From the NCBI RefSeq assembly GCF_027595985.1, contig NC_073304.1, positions 218,620,000-218,683,999 of the forward strand: DNA of 64,000 nt, in the 5' to 3' direction. The translations under genes were made by a program, and so were the position numbers. This stretch comes from Sorex araneus. Taxonomy: Eukaryota; Chordata; Mammalia; Eulipotyphla; Soricidae. Below are positions 33,028 to 42,819 of the stretch, one piece after another (the first letter of the stretch is position 1; each line of letters opens with the position of its first letter). Below the pieces are notes generated by a model. That model made no database searches. It was not told the origin of the DNA and saw only the letters and a list, made by a program, of their open reading frames with translations.

Positions 33028-33085
33028 GCATCTCTTCCTTATTGCTGTTTGGGCCACTGTGCAGAGGAACATCTTATTATGCCAA
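33028..33085 (-). promoter_or_regulatory. KRTAP16-1: Shared KAP upstream block (KRTAP16-1 copy)
   Basis: Minus strand: CATAATAAGATGTTC, then TGGCCCAAACAGCAATAAGG, then AAGAGATGC. It aligns with the blocks upstream of the other two KAP genes and lies at the same distance (about 35 bases) from the TATA box. AGATGTT, TGG and the A-rich AA..GGAA core are the best kept parts. Confidence 0.62.
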
Positions 33086-33542
33086 GCTTCATTGAACTGG
33101 GCACTGTTTATGTCCCCATAAAGGAAGTATCTGTTTATTGACAGGCTAAATTTGGAATCTTAGGAGTTACAGGTCATCTTCGCATAAGCATCCTCACCTC
33201 CAAGCCACGTGTTCTGTGTTTCCAAGCCTTATGAACAGAGGAGGAAACAAGGAACTTGAGCCACCCTCTAGTCCTCCGTGCCAGGTGCTGGACACAACAC
33301 ACTGCTCCACTCTCTAGGTCTCAGTGTCCTGCAAGCAAATGGACAGGCCATGCAATGACCACTTGATGGAGTCATATAGGTGTTCTGAGATGGTGCCACA
33401 GTGCGTACTGGGCAGAGTAGGTATCTGGACAGAATTTCAATGATTACAACTTACAACAAAATTTTTATACAAAACCACTAGTAGTCTCATCTGGCAGGGA
33501 TTCCTCTTCCTCCACTGTAGGTGAAGAAAGGAAAGGGAGTTG

Positions 33543-33645
33543 GTTTGGGGGCCACACTTGACTGTGCTCAGGGCTTACTCCTAGGTGTGAGATCAGAAAT
33601 TATTTCTGGTGGTACTCAGGGGACTGACCCTATGTGTTGTCTGGG
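33543..33645 (-). mobile_element. SINE family A fragment, reverse, old
   Basis: GGGGGCCACACTTGACTGTG, then CTCAGGGCTTACTCCTAGG and GTACTCAGGGGACTGACCC; the head part is missing or decayed. Confidence 0.65.
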
Positions 33646-33654
33646 AGCAAATTA

Positions 33655-33890
33655 CTACCTCCATTGTTCCTTCCTCAGCTAAGCCAGTCACAAAATTCCA
33701 GACAAAGGAATGAATCCCTCCCAACGAATCCCTCAGCAACTCAGTTGAGAAAACGATATAACAACATGTGCTCTATTGGAGTATAATCTCCACAAAGAAA
33801 CCTTCCCTTCTCATCAGCTGCTTGGTGGACTATGTGGTTCATTTCCTGTTCTTTTTTGTTTCTTATTTCCCTTGACAGTACATAACTTCA
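33655..33890. repeat. Imperfect 240-bp duplication, copy 1
   Basis: Pairs with 36335-36570. Shared stretches include CACAAAATTCCAGACA-like, ATATAACA.CATGT and TTGTTTCTTATTTCCCTTGA. Lies about 0.7 kb upstream of KRTAP16-1. Confidence 0.8.
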
Positions 33891-33899
33891 GCCACATGG

Positions 33900-34385
33900 G
33901 AAACCAGTGCCTTGCCCACTGCAGTCTCTCTACAGCCCCAAACGAAAGGGGATTAGAATTAAAAAGCTGGTGATTTACTAAAGATCACATGCCTTCTAAT
34001 CTAGGATTCTTTTCATGCCTCTTCACCGTCTTGTCTGTCCAACCTTTCTCAGAAGCCAATGTCGAGGGCTCTGCCCTCACTGCTCTCTGCCACCCTGTTC
34101 TTTGAGCAGTCTTAACTCTGGGCTCCAGCTCCACCTGTCCCTAGAAAGCATTTGACCTACTTTTTCTGTTTTCTCACCTCCCTTACCTTCCACCCACTCT
34201 GTTTTAAACACTCAATAGATCTCCAGATTTATCCTTGCCTCTGGTGCTTGTGATGTCTCCAAAGAGAAAGAAGCTTCCAAGACCCAAGGGATAAAAAGAA
34301 AAGAGAAGAGTTCTCTCCCAGGGACTTTGTGAGCCAAAACCAGCACCTAAGTGTTTTGTGAAAACATTGTGTCAGTGTCACTCTT
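33900..34385. other. Unassigned intergenic sequence
   Basis: Nothing recognised. Confidence 0.4.
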
Positions 34386-34401
34386 TAAGAAAGACCCAGA
34401 G

Positions 34402-35300
34402 TGAGATACAGCAGCAGTGAGTCCTGGAGGGCACCACAGCGCCAGAGATTTCTCCAGGCCCCATACCCAGCTGACTTCAACCGGGCACCCCAGATGGAGC
34501 AGGAACAGTCTCCCCATCTACTCCAGATGGAATCCCAGCAACCGTGAGCTTACACAAGCAAGGTCCAGTTATGTGGGTTCCAGAAATAAGTCTCCAAGCC
34601 GCATGGCGGCAGCAGAGCCGGGCCGCAGTGTCCCAGCTCCCCATCTGCTCCTGATGCTGGATGCCACATCTACAACCTGCCTCTGGGCGCCATCTTGGCT
34701 CACCAACAGCCAGGTCCAGAAACTCCCAGTTGAATCCCAAAATGGATTAGCTCCCTACAGAGATGTCTCTGGGACTCAACCCTTTACAATCTTAGAATTT
34801 CAGAAGTACACGGCCACTTACTCGGAGGCGTGACCTCTCATGATATGCAAAATGAGCAATGGAAAAATAAATGAACTAGCATCTGCCCCTGGAAGGCAGG
34901 CTTGAATGGTGCTGAAAAAATTCAAGCAAAATAAAATGCCCAAAAGAAGACAGAGAGTATCTGAGAAATTGTCTGCCATAGAGGCAGGGTGAGGACTGGT
35001 ATGGTGGGGGCAAATAATGGGGACATTGGTGGTGGAAAGTTTGCACTGGTGGAGGGATGGGTGATTGATCATTGTATGGCTGAATCTCAAACATGAAAAC
35101 TTTGTAACTTAAAATTTAGCAGGTAAGAAATTATTGGTATTTCAGTGCTCTACTATCTCCTGGGAAGGAACTGAAGTTCTCTAAAGTATACTAACAGATT
35201 TATAAGTATTTGAAGAATGACTGAACAGATAGATGCATTGCTGAACATTGATAATCACACAAATTGATAAATGGAGGATGCATGATTCTTATTTAAAAAA
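34402..35300 (+). mobile_element. Mini-L1 with possible 3' transduction
   Basis: Flanked by AAGAAAGACCCAGRGT (one mismatch) at 34386-34401 and about 35301-35316. The left part is GC-rich with GGCGCCATCTTGGC, a YY1-type motif of the kind found in L1 promoters. From about 34880 it has L1 3' UTR sequence ending near 35115 (TGGTGGAGGGATGGGTG, then ATCATTGTATGGCTGA). Another 185 bases of non-L1 sequence follow before the A-run TTTAAAAAAAAG and the duplication. No ORF1 or ORF2 sequence is present. Confidence 0.65.
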
Positions 35301-35316
35301 AAGAAAGACCCAGGGT

Positions 35317-36330
35317 AGAAAACAAACCCTCTGGTTTTCAAACATCAAGGCTTGACATCCATGTTCAGAGAAGAACCTGCCTTGCCTCTACCAAGTAATT
35401 CACTGCCAATGCAAAAGGCAGACTCTCCTTTAGAAACACTGAGTCATTATGCCATTCATTCATCATCCAATCATTGATTCATGCAATTGTTCGCTCTGTT
35501 TTGCTTTCATTCATTCATTCAACTTGGCCATCATGGGGATCTGTATGAAAGATCTGGAAAAAAAAAAGAATTAATTGTAATTGCTACTACAAGGAGCCCA
35601 ATTTTAGGTGGGCTCCTTTTTTATGTTGTAAAATACACAGGAGTCTATGGTGGCACCCAGGAAAAACATCAAGACTTTGGGGGAGTTAAGAGAGGATTTT
35701 CAAGTAAAGAACATGAAAGCTTGTAACTATCTCACGGTGATTCAATAAAATTTTAAGAATTAAAATAAAAAGAAGAAGTGGTCAAGTTGAATCCTCCAGG
35801 AAAAAGAATGAAATAGGTGGTAAGAGCAGGACAAGAATCAACTTTGGAAACCAAAGGCAAGGATCATGGTACATTTGGAAAGTAACAAAAGGTTCCATCA
35901 CTAGGATAAAATGTGTAAGAGGACAGGAAGAAGGGAAGAAGCAGTGATGGAAAGAGAGAAATTACCATTCAGTCATGAAAGGCTTTGTGAGGCCAATATT
36001 GGATTTTATACTGTAACCTGGATAATTTGACCCAGTTTACCTTTAAAAAAAAGTCTCTGACTATGGAGAAGGGTTGGAGAAGGAGAGCGAAAAAGGTTGG
36101 GGATGTAAAGTAGTTACCTAGCAGCTTCCTGGTGGTAAACCCGAACTGGATAGTGCCTTGGGACTAGAGTGGTGAGGCCAAATATGGAAAATCCAGGGGA
36201 TAAAAGAGAGAAATTAGGAACAGGAGGTGCCATTATTTTCAGATGTGGGCCTCCAGAGCATTGTAGAGATCCTTGTGAAGGTAAGGCAGATGGGTCCCCA
36301 ACACGCCCAAGAGGATGGCATTTCCAGCTC
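35317..36330. other. Unassigned intergenic sequence
   Basis: A short (TTCA)n is at 35508-35521. At about 35705-35770, GAACATGAAAGCTTGTAACT and GTGATTCAATAAAATTTTAA look like an L1 terminal remnant. Confidence 0.45.
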
Positions 36331-36334
36331 TTCC

Positions 36335-36570
36335 ACCTCCACTGTTTCTTCCTCAGCTAAACCAGGAACAAAATTCCAGACAGAGGTGGCCCACTTCCCA
36401 ATGAATGCCTCAGTGACTCAGCTGAGAAAATGATATAACAGCATGTATTATATTGGAGTGTCATCTCTGCAAAGAATCCTTCCTGGCTCATCAGCTGTTT
36501 GGTGGACTATCTAATCTATTTCTTGTCATTCAATTTTGTTTCTTATTTCCCTTGACTTTACCTAAGCACC
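36335..36570. repeat. Imperfect 240-bp duplication, copy 2
   Basis: Direct-orientation partner of 33655-33890, 2.7 kb away. Confidence 0.8.
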
Positions 36571-36655
36571 AGGATGACAAGAAAGTACTTTTTCCACTAA
36601 TGTTTACCTGGCACTCAGAGGAGCGTTTGAAACATGAGGATAATCACAAATATTC

Positions 36656-36688
36656 ATTGAATGAATGAATGAATGAATGAATGAATGA
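36656..36688. repeat. (TGAA)n microsatellite
   Basis: About eight tetranucleotide units. Confidence 0.95.
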
Positions 36689-36976
36689 GGATGCCTGTGG
36701 ATAGCAAAGAAGGACAATCCTCTGCTAGTAATACAGGAAGATCATGACCATGAGCAATTTAATAAATGATAAACATTCAAGTGAACAGTGGAAGAATCAC
36801 TCCGAACCACAACTATGCAATGCCTCTGAGTATATCCACTGGCCTGTTTGTAAGTTTTTCTCATTTACACAATCCTGCTCTGCTTATAATTTTTTCCTGG
36901 GGGCTAGAGGCCAGTTCTTAGAACACTGATCCCAACCTGACCCCAACCAGAACAAAAATTAAAATATTAGCGACTT

Positions 36977-37151
36977 TGGGGCCGGAGCGATAGCACAGCA
37001 GGTAGGGCGTTTGCCTTGCACGCGGCCGACCCAGGTTCGATCCCCGGCATCCCATATGGTCCCCCAAGCACTGCCAGGAGTAATTCCTGAGTGCAGAGCC
37101 AGGAGTAACCCCTGAGCATTGCTGGGTGTGACCCAAAAAGCAAAAAAAAAA
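36977..37151 (+). mobile_element. SINE family A, full length with TSD
   Basis: The 15-bp duplication AAATATTAGCGACTT is perfect at 36962-36976 and 37152-37166. One of the best preserved copies. Confidence 0.96.
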
Positions 37152-37169
37152 AAATATTAGCGACTTAAG

Positions 37170-37499
37170 CCAGGCAGAGTTAAATCTTGAGTTGCCTGCA
37201 AAAGCAATCCTTTAATAAGAAAAATAAATACAAATTCAATAATACTTGTGGGTTTTTTTAACAAAACAAACTAGAGATAAAGAATACACAATGAGCTTCT
37301 ACTATGTATTTGCTAGACAAGCTGAACTGAAAAGAAAAAACTGACAATATCAAATGTTTTCAAAGACAAGGATCCACTGAAACTCCCAGATATAGATGGT
37401 AAAAATTTAAAATCCAGTGCTTTGCTAAACAGATTGGTAGTTTCTTATAAAGTTAAACATTCACTTATAATTTCTCCCAAAAACACAACTGCAGGGTCT
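37170..37499. other. Unassigned AT-rich sequence
   Basis: Nothing recognised. Confidence 0.4.
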
Positions 37500-37662
37500 C
37501 ACTGTATCACTGTCATCCCATTGCTCATCGATTTGCTCGAGCAGACACCAGTAATGTCTCCATTGTGAGACTTGTTGTTACTGTTTTTGGCATATCGAAT
37601 ACACCATGGGTAGCTTGCCAAGCTCTGCCGTGTGGGCGAGATACTCTTGGTAGCTTGCTGGG
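37500..37662 (-). mobile_element. SINE family B, 5'-truncated, reverse
   Basis: CACTGTATCACTGTCATCCC, then CGATTTGCTCGAG and GTTACTGTTTTTGGCATATC, ending in GGTAGCTTGCTGGG. The tRNA-like head is absent. Confidence 0.88.
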
Positions 37663-37689
37663 TCCAAAATAAATTGAAACATGTTAAGA

Positions 37690-37850
37690 TGCTAGAGAGG
37701 TAGGATAGGAGTTGGGTATATCCCTTGCATATGGCTGATTCTGGTTCAATCCATGGCACCATGTGGTTGGTTCTCTATGCATTTCTGGATGCAGCCCAGG
37801 TAATGTCTGGATTCTCAGGCTGCACAGCAGTGCATCCTTGGGTCATAGCA
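37690..37850 (+). mobile_element. SINE family A, strongly diverged
   Basis: CTAGAGAGGTAGGATAGGA, CCCTTGCATATGGCTGATTC and GGTTCAATCCATGGCACCAT recall the head and B box. Confidence 0.5.
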
Positions 37851-38079
37851 TTAAACCACCAGTCCGGTTGACAGATCCACCCAGGTTACCAAAAATACGT
37901 CCACACAAAAGGACTTATATGAATGTTCATACAAATTTTACTCCTAATAGCAAAAAAAACTGGAATCAGCCCAAAAATCTTGAGTAGATTTGGGGAGGCA
38001 AGACTAGGGTCACACCCAGTGATGCTCAGTTGGCTATTCCATATGTGTTTAATCCCTGGCACTAAAGTCATATCTTGGA

Positions 38080-38980
38080 TGCGCTGGGAATTGCTGAAAT
38101 ATATAAAACTGTTGAATTTCATCAAACTCTTCACTAAAATGGAAATATTTTTATTATAGGTAAGTCATACCTGCAAAATGATGACTTTTTTAAAAAAGTC
38201 TTTTAAAAGCAAAGGATGTAAAATAAACATAATCTTTTTTCATTTATAAATATGCTTAGGAGAGAACTCAGGATAGATAATAGGTCAGTAATAAACTGAG
38301 TTGTGAGCATTCAGAGAGCTATATTTTCTTCTCTATATTTTCTCTTTTTTCATAGTTAGGAATCACTGTTATGTTTGATTATAAATCAAAAATATAGTTT
38401 TTTTATTGAAGAAACTGCTTTGTGGATTAAAAATAAATATAATTCTTCCAGAGCTAGCTCTGAATTCGTTTTACTGCACATGAAGCTTAAATAACTTATA
38501 GGAAGAAGTCAAATCAATTCTCCTAAATTTTTGCCTTCCAGTGGTTCCCAGGTGCCTGGGACTCAAGCAGAAGAGAAAAGGCGGGATCCAGGACCAAGAA
38601 AAAGAACCCAGAAAGGAGATCTTGATCAGGACGAGGCGGCAAGAAGGAGCCCCACTTCCCAGAATGTTCTTAGAGCCTGTGGGCTCACTGAGGTCCCCAC
38701 TCAGGAATCCCTTCCCTTCACAACCACACTTGCTTTCCCAAAGTCACCCCACTGACTTAGCCAGAAAGTTCTGAGCAGGCCTGAAGTTCTTCTGCAGAAC
38801 CTTCTAGATGAACTGCAGTGGCAGCAAGCATGCCTCTCACTCAAAACTGGCCAGCATCAGCATGCCCCCTCCGAGAAAAAAAATAAATAAATGAAAAACA
38901 GGTTTCTGGGCTCCCACCCTGGTTATTCAATCTAAAGATACAGCGTCTGGGTCTGCCTTAAAACAAAACAAACAACAAAC
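38080..38980. other. Unassigned sequence
   Basis: AT-rich to about 38500, then GC-richer. No gene recognised. Confidence 0.4.
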
Positions 38981-38994
38981 CCAAAAAGCCTCCA

Positions 38995-39186
38995 GGGCTG
39001 GAAGGATAGCACAGCGAGTAGGGCATTTGCCTTGCACACTGCTGACCCGGGTTCTATCCCCAGCATCTCATATGGTCCCCCCCAAGCACCTCCAGGAGTG
39101 ATTTCTGAGTGCATGAGCCAGGAGTAACCCCTGAGCATCACTGGGTGTGACCCAAAAGGCTAAAAAAAATAAATAAAAATAAAAAT
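38995..39186 (+). mobile_element. SINE family A, full length with TSD
   Basis: The 10-bp duplication AAAGCCTCCA lies at 38985-38994 and 39187-39196; the tail is (AAAAT)n. Confidence 0.9.
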
Positions 39187-39492
39187 AAAGCCTCCACTCA
39201 TGAGTCTTGAACAGCCAGGTAGAGCTTTAGTCTACACCTGGGTTCTAGCTGAAAAGCCCACATCTCCTGCCCCTGTGGATCTGCATCTGGGCTCTGCGGG
39301 CAACTTCCTACGCAACTATCCCCGTCGGTTATTCCGATGCTGGCGAGCCACAAAGAGCATTTCAAGGAGCACCAAAAAAAAAAAAAAAAAAAGCAAAAAC
39401 CCAAATAAAACCTTCCAGTGGGTGCCCCAATGCCCGAGAGGGAGAGAAAGAAGAGGCAGGATAACTAGTTTGGTTATGCCAGCATGCTCGAA

Positions 39493-39498
39493 TTTATT
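39493..39498 (-). terminator. KRTAP17-1: Likely polyadenylation signal of KRTAP17-1
   Basis: AATAAA on the minus strand, 411 bases past the stop codon; the spacing agrees with the other KAP genes. Confidence 0.6.
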
Positions 39499-39908
39499 AA
39501 GAAGTTAACCAAGAGGAATGTTTGCATCTCAAAAGCAGCAGAAAGCTGGGAGAGGGGTCAGTCCCAAAGCGCCCTCGAATAAGCCGACGCCTCCCGGTGA
39601 CAAGAAGCCTACGTCCAGGCGAGGAAAGTCAGCGGGGCGCAGCCTGCGAGCGTCGTCGGGGCTCCCCGCGGGGGGCGGGAGTCTGAACGTGTCTCTCGCT
39701 GCCTCTTGGCTCTTGCTCCGCGCGCCCGGCGACGCTGGGGCTCGGTGCGGGGACCGAGCCCTCCTCTGCAGGGGTGGGGGCCGCGGACGGACGACAGGAC
39801 ACTTGTCTGGCGCGCAGAGAAGGTCCTGGAGACAGGGGGGGAGTCTCCGCCGAGAGCCGCTGCAGCTGGGCCCGGGGTCGGCCTCCACGGCGGGGCGAGG
39901 GCTCCTCA

Positions 39909-40265
39909 TCACTTGGTGTCGCACACAGGCGTGGGCTGGCAGCACACCGGCCCGCAGCAGCCCCCCGACGAGCCGCAGCAACCGCAGCCACCGCAGCAGC
40001 CGCCGCCGCAGCCGCCGCAGCCGCCACCGCAGCCGCCGCCGCCGCAGCCGCCGCCGCCGCAGCACGAGGAGCCGCAGCAGCCGCCGCCGCCGCAGCCCCC
40101 GCAGCCGCCGCCGCCGCAGCCACCGCAGCCGCCGCCGCCGCCGCAGCCGCAGCAACCGCAGCAGCCCCCGCAGCAGCCGCCGCCGCAGGCGGGCTGGCAG
40201 CAGCACTCCTCGCAGCACTCCTGCTGCGGGCAGCAGGTGAAGCAGTCCCCTGGGCAGCACCCCAT
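39909..40265 (-). CDS. KRTAP17-1: Keratin-associated protein 17-1 (ultra-high-sulfur, Gly/Cys-rich)
   Basis: A single-exon ORF of 118 codons. The start MGCCPGDCFTCC, the EECCCQP block near residue 19 and the end CCGPVCCQPTPVCDTK match my recollection of human KRTAP17-1 (about 105 residues). The middle, residues 27-105, is almost only Gly and Cys. KAP17 belongs to the ultra-high-sulfur hair proteins, which crosslink keratin filaments. An upstream in-frame ATG would add 20 residues; I use the inner ATG because it restores the family start. The coding strand is a run of GGC, TGC and GGT-like triplets, so several other frames are also open for 160-290 codons; none of those shows a KAP or other recognised protein. 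The extra length over human lies in the Gly/Cys run, which is prone to slippage. The next gene expected upstream, a type I hair keratin, is not in the window. Confidence 0.93.
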   Translation of the reverse strand: MGCCPGDCFTCCPQQECCEECCCQPACGGGCCGGCCGCCGCGGGGGCGGCGGGGCGGCGGGGCCGSSCCGGGGCGGGGCGGGCGGCGGGCCGGCGCCGSSGGCCGPVCCQPTPVCDTK

Positions 40266-40336
40266 GGTGGTCAGGTCGCAGGTCAGGAACGCGGCCGGAG
40301 GTCCCCCACGTCTGACAGCGGCCAACTGAGCGACGG

Positions 40337-40344
40337 CTTTTATA
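40337..40344 (-). promoter_or_regulatory. KRTAP17-1: TATA box of KRTAP17-1
   Basis: The minus strand reads TATAAAAG, about 75 bases before the ATG, in a GC-rich context. Confidence 0.82.
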
Positions 40345-40377
40345 GCCCCTCCCGGGAGGGTGTGGGCACGAGGACAG

Positions 40378-40435
40378 GATGCTTCCTTTGTTATTATTTA
40401 TGCCAGTTTCCATACGAACGTCTCATTAGCCTCCT
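40378..40435 (-). promoter_or_regulatory. KRTAP17-1: Shared KAP upstream block (KRTAP17-1 copy)
   Basis: Minus strand: CTAATGAGACGTTCGTATGG, then TGGCATAAATAATAACAAAG, then GAAGCATCC. It aligns with the KRTAP29-1 and KRTAP16-1 blocks and begins at the same distance from the TATA box. AACAAAGG here is a good match to a LEF/TCF-type site (inference). Confidence 0.65.
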
Positions 40436-40439
40436 GTTT

Positions 40440-41090
40440 ATTTTCCAACCCTGAGTACCTCAACTCATAAAAGAGCCCCACTCGGCCCAACTGCTATTTG
40501 TCCAGAGGGTAAAAATACAGCTTCCCCAAGACCTGTCATCAAGCCCAAACATCAGCCTGCCGTCCATCATTAGCCCCGTGGGGGACAGGCGGGCCAGGGA
40601 GCCTCGCGTGCTGCTGGGGAATGACGGCTGCTTCCACATCTCCTCCACTGCCCCCCACCACGAGGGAGGGCAGGAAAGGCGGCTTGGTCGCTGGAACCCC
40701 CCCCCCACACACACACACTGGTCATGAATGGGAGCCCTGGCAAACCCAGACGGTTAAGGCTAGATGCCCTGTACGTTCTGCTGCAGCCGGAGGCTGCTCT
40801 GGGAAGTGAGATCATGTGCTTCCTCCCGGAGGCTTTGCGCATCCTCCTCCTGGTCCACGTGAGCCAGGCAAATATTTGTGTCTGTGAGTGGTATTCGGAG
40901 GGTGCCGCACTTTTGTTGGGCTTGGTCAGTGAGCATCAGTTGTGAGTAATCACTGCCCTATGAATGAGACTCGTCATAAAACTGCCAGAGGCTGGAAGCC
41001 ACGTTCCCTCTTTGGACTGCACCCAGGGGTTTAAGGCTGGAGAGCAGTGGCCAGCACCCCAGCGGCAGGCCTGTCATTGATAGAAGGTTG
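40440..41090. other. Sequence upstream of KRTAP17-1, no gene seen
   Basis: GC-richer than the surroundings, with a C-run and (CA)n near 40698-40720. No keratin exon recognised. Confidence 0.45.
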
Positions 41091-41091
41091 A

Positions 41092-41185
41092 GATGGAAAG
41101 GAGGAAAGGAAGGGAGGGAGGGAGGGAGGAAAGGAGGAAGGGGAGGCAGGAGGGAGGAAAGGAGACAGGGAGGGAGGGAAGGAAC
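41092..41185 (+). repeat. GGGA/GGAA-rich polypurine tract
   Basis: Repeated GGGAGGGAGGGAGG and GGAAAGGAGG units; it could form a G-quadruplex (inference). Confidence 0.9.
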
Positions 41186-41189
41186 CTAA

Positions 41190-41585
41190 ATACTGCATTG
41201 AAATGGGACCATTGTGCACTGTTTCAAAGAGTTCCCGCCTAATAGACCACCTGGCAGAATGAGCGACTAGCATTCAACAAGATAGGTGAGGAATAAAATG
41301 CTTTTGGAAAGAGTTTAGAATTCCAAGAAGATTTGTGTCCATGTGTAAATTCTCAGTCAGAATTCGTCTTCACTTAGGGCCTTGGTACCCTGCCATGCTC
41401 CTAGAATATTAACACCCCTCCCCCAGCCTGCAAGCTCAGCCCCCTGGAGGCGGTGGGAGTAGCCCTTGAGGGTGAAAGGTGGGTGTGGGTGTAGTGTGGG
41501 ACTCTGGGTTAGAGGCATAGCCTCTCCTTTTCAAGTTCCTTTTTTCCTTTGAGTGGACCTGGAGGGAAAGTCTTTAAGGACAAGA
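41190..41585. other. Unassigned intergenic sequence
   Basis: Nothing recognised. Confidence 0.4.
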
Positions 41586-41589
41586 AGGG

Positions 41590-41775
41590 GTCCAAACAGG
41601 CAGAATAGGAATTTGGAGGCTGTCTTCATTGAGGCTGACTCCAGTTTGATTCCTGGCACCGGTGCATCGTCCCTCAGGGATGATCCTTGAGTACAGAGCC
41701 AGGCGCAAGTACTGAGCACTGTCAGGTGTAACGCCTCCTGCACCTCCTAAAGAGAGAGAGAGAGAGAGAGAGAGA
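41590..41775 (+). mobile_element. Old SINE family A followed by (GA)n
   Basis: CCAGTTTGATTCCTGGCACC, then GATCCTTGAGTACAGAGCCA and GCACTGTCAGGTGTAAC; the end has grown into a (GA)n run. Confidence 0.6.
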
Positions 41776-42476
41776 GGGGAGTGGGGGCAGAGGACTGGTT
41801 ATCAGCATTTGACAAGATGCTCAGTACTTCACAGAATGTGGAATGTTAGAACTAAAAACTATTATCACTTAAGGTCACTATCACCTGAACTTCACTCCAA
41901 GAATTTTTTTACAGGAAATGACAGCAGTGTCTGGAGAGGATATGGTGATGCTGGATGAGACCCCTAACCCAGATGTTCTGGCTCACGGTTGAATGTTGCT
42001 TCTACCACCTCGTGTGCAGACGGCCGCTTCCGGGTAGGTATGATGCAGTAGCAACCAGAGCAGACATGTTCTTTTCCAGATTGTCACCAGTTAACAAAGA
42101 GATTAGACGCCCCCCCACCCCAGTGAGTGTATCTTTAATGGAAAAAAATCATAAACAGTTTTCTAACTTCTTAATGCACAATGACTTTTTAAAAAAGATA
42201 CATAGAAGATGTGTATTTTATATATAAAAATATATATCTTTTGGAATCGCTGTGGATTTCAAAGTTATTATATATGTATATATATATTTACATATATGAA
42301 GTAAGTCAAAATGCAAGTAAAAAACCTACGCTAAATGTATCATATCCAGCCTCAAAATGGACAGCGCATGTGTATCAACCTTCAGCTGGGTTAACACAAG
42401 CCTGTTTTAGAATTAAGTGCTGACTGTCTCATGCAGCTGATTGAATTCTGAACTGAGAGGCAAGTGGGCACTTCAT

Positions 42477-42815
42477 TCTTTTTTTTTCTTAATAAATCAC
42501 CGTCAGGTACAGTTACAGACTTACAAACTTTCGTGCTTACATTTAAGTCATACAGTGATTGAGTACCCATCCCTCCACCAGTGCCCATTCTCCATCACCA
42601 ACGTTCCCAGTATCCGTCCCACCCTACCCCCACCCCACCCCCCATCCCCCCACCTCTGTGGCAGGCGCATTCCCTTTTTTTTACTCTCTCTCTCCCTTTG
42701 GGTGTTGTGGTTTGCAATACAGGCTTAAGTGGCCATCATGTTCGGTCTATAGTCCACCTTCAGCTAGAGCTTCATTCTTGATCTCTCGGCTGGCAGGATG
42801 CTCTAGCTCATTGTC
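42477..42815 (-). mobile_element. L1 3' UTR, reverse
   Basis: T-rich start, GTCATACAGTGATTGAGTAC, CCTCCACCAGTGCCCATTCT and CTTTGGGTGTTGTGGTTTGC; closely parallel to 19080-19422 and 62515-62815. Confidence 0.85.
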
Positions 42816-42819
42816 ACTG

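Noticed and set aside
39529-40413. Frames of 294, 226, 207, 240 and 164 codons over KRTAP17-1
   Set aside because: All are shadows of a GC-rich triplet repeat. Only the minus-strand frame with MGCCPGDCFTCC and the CDTK end matches a known family.
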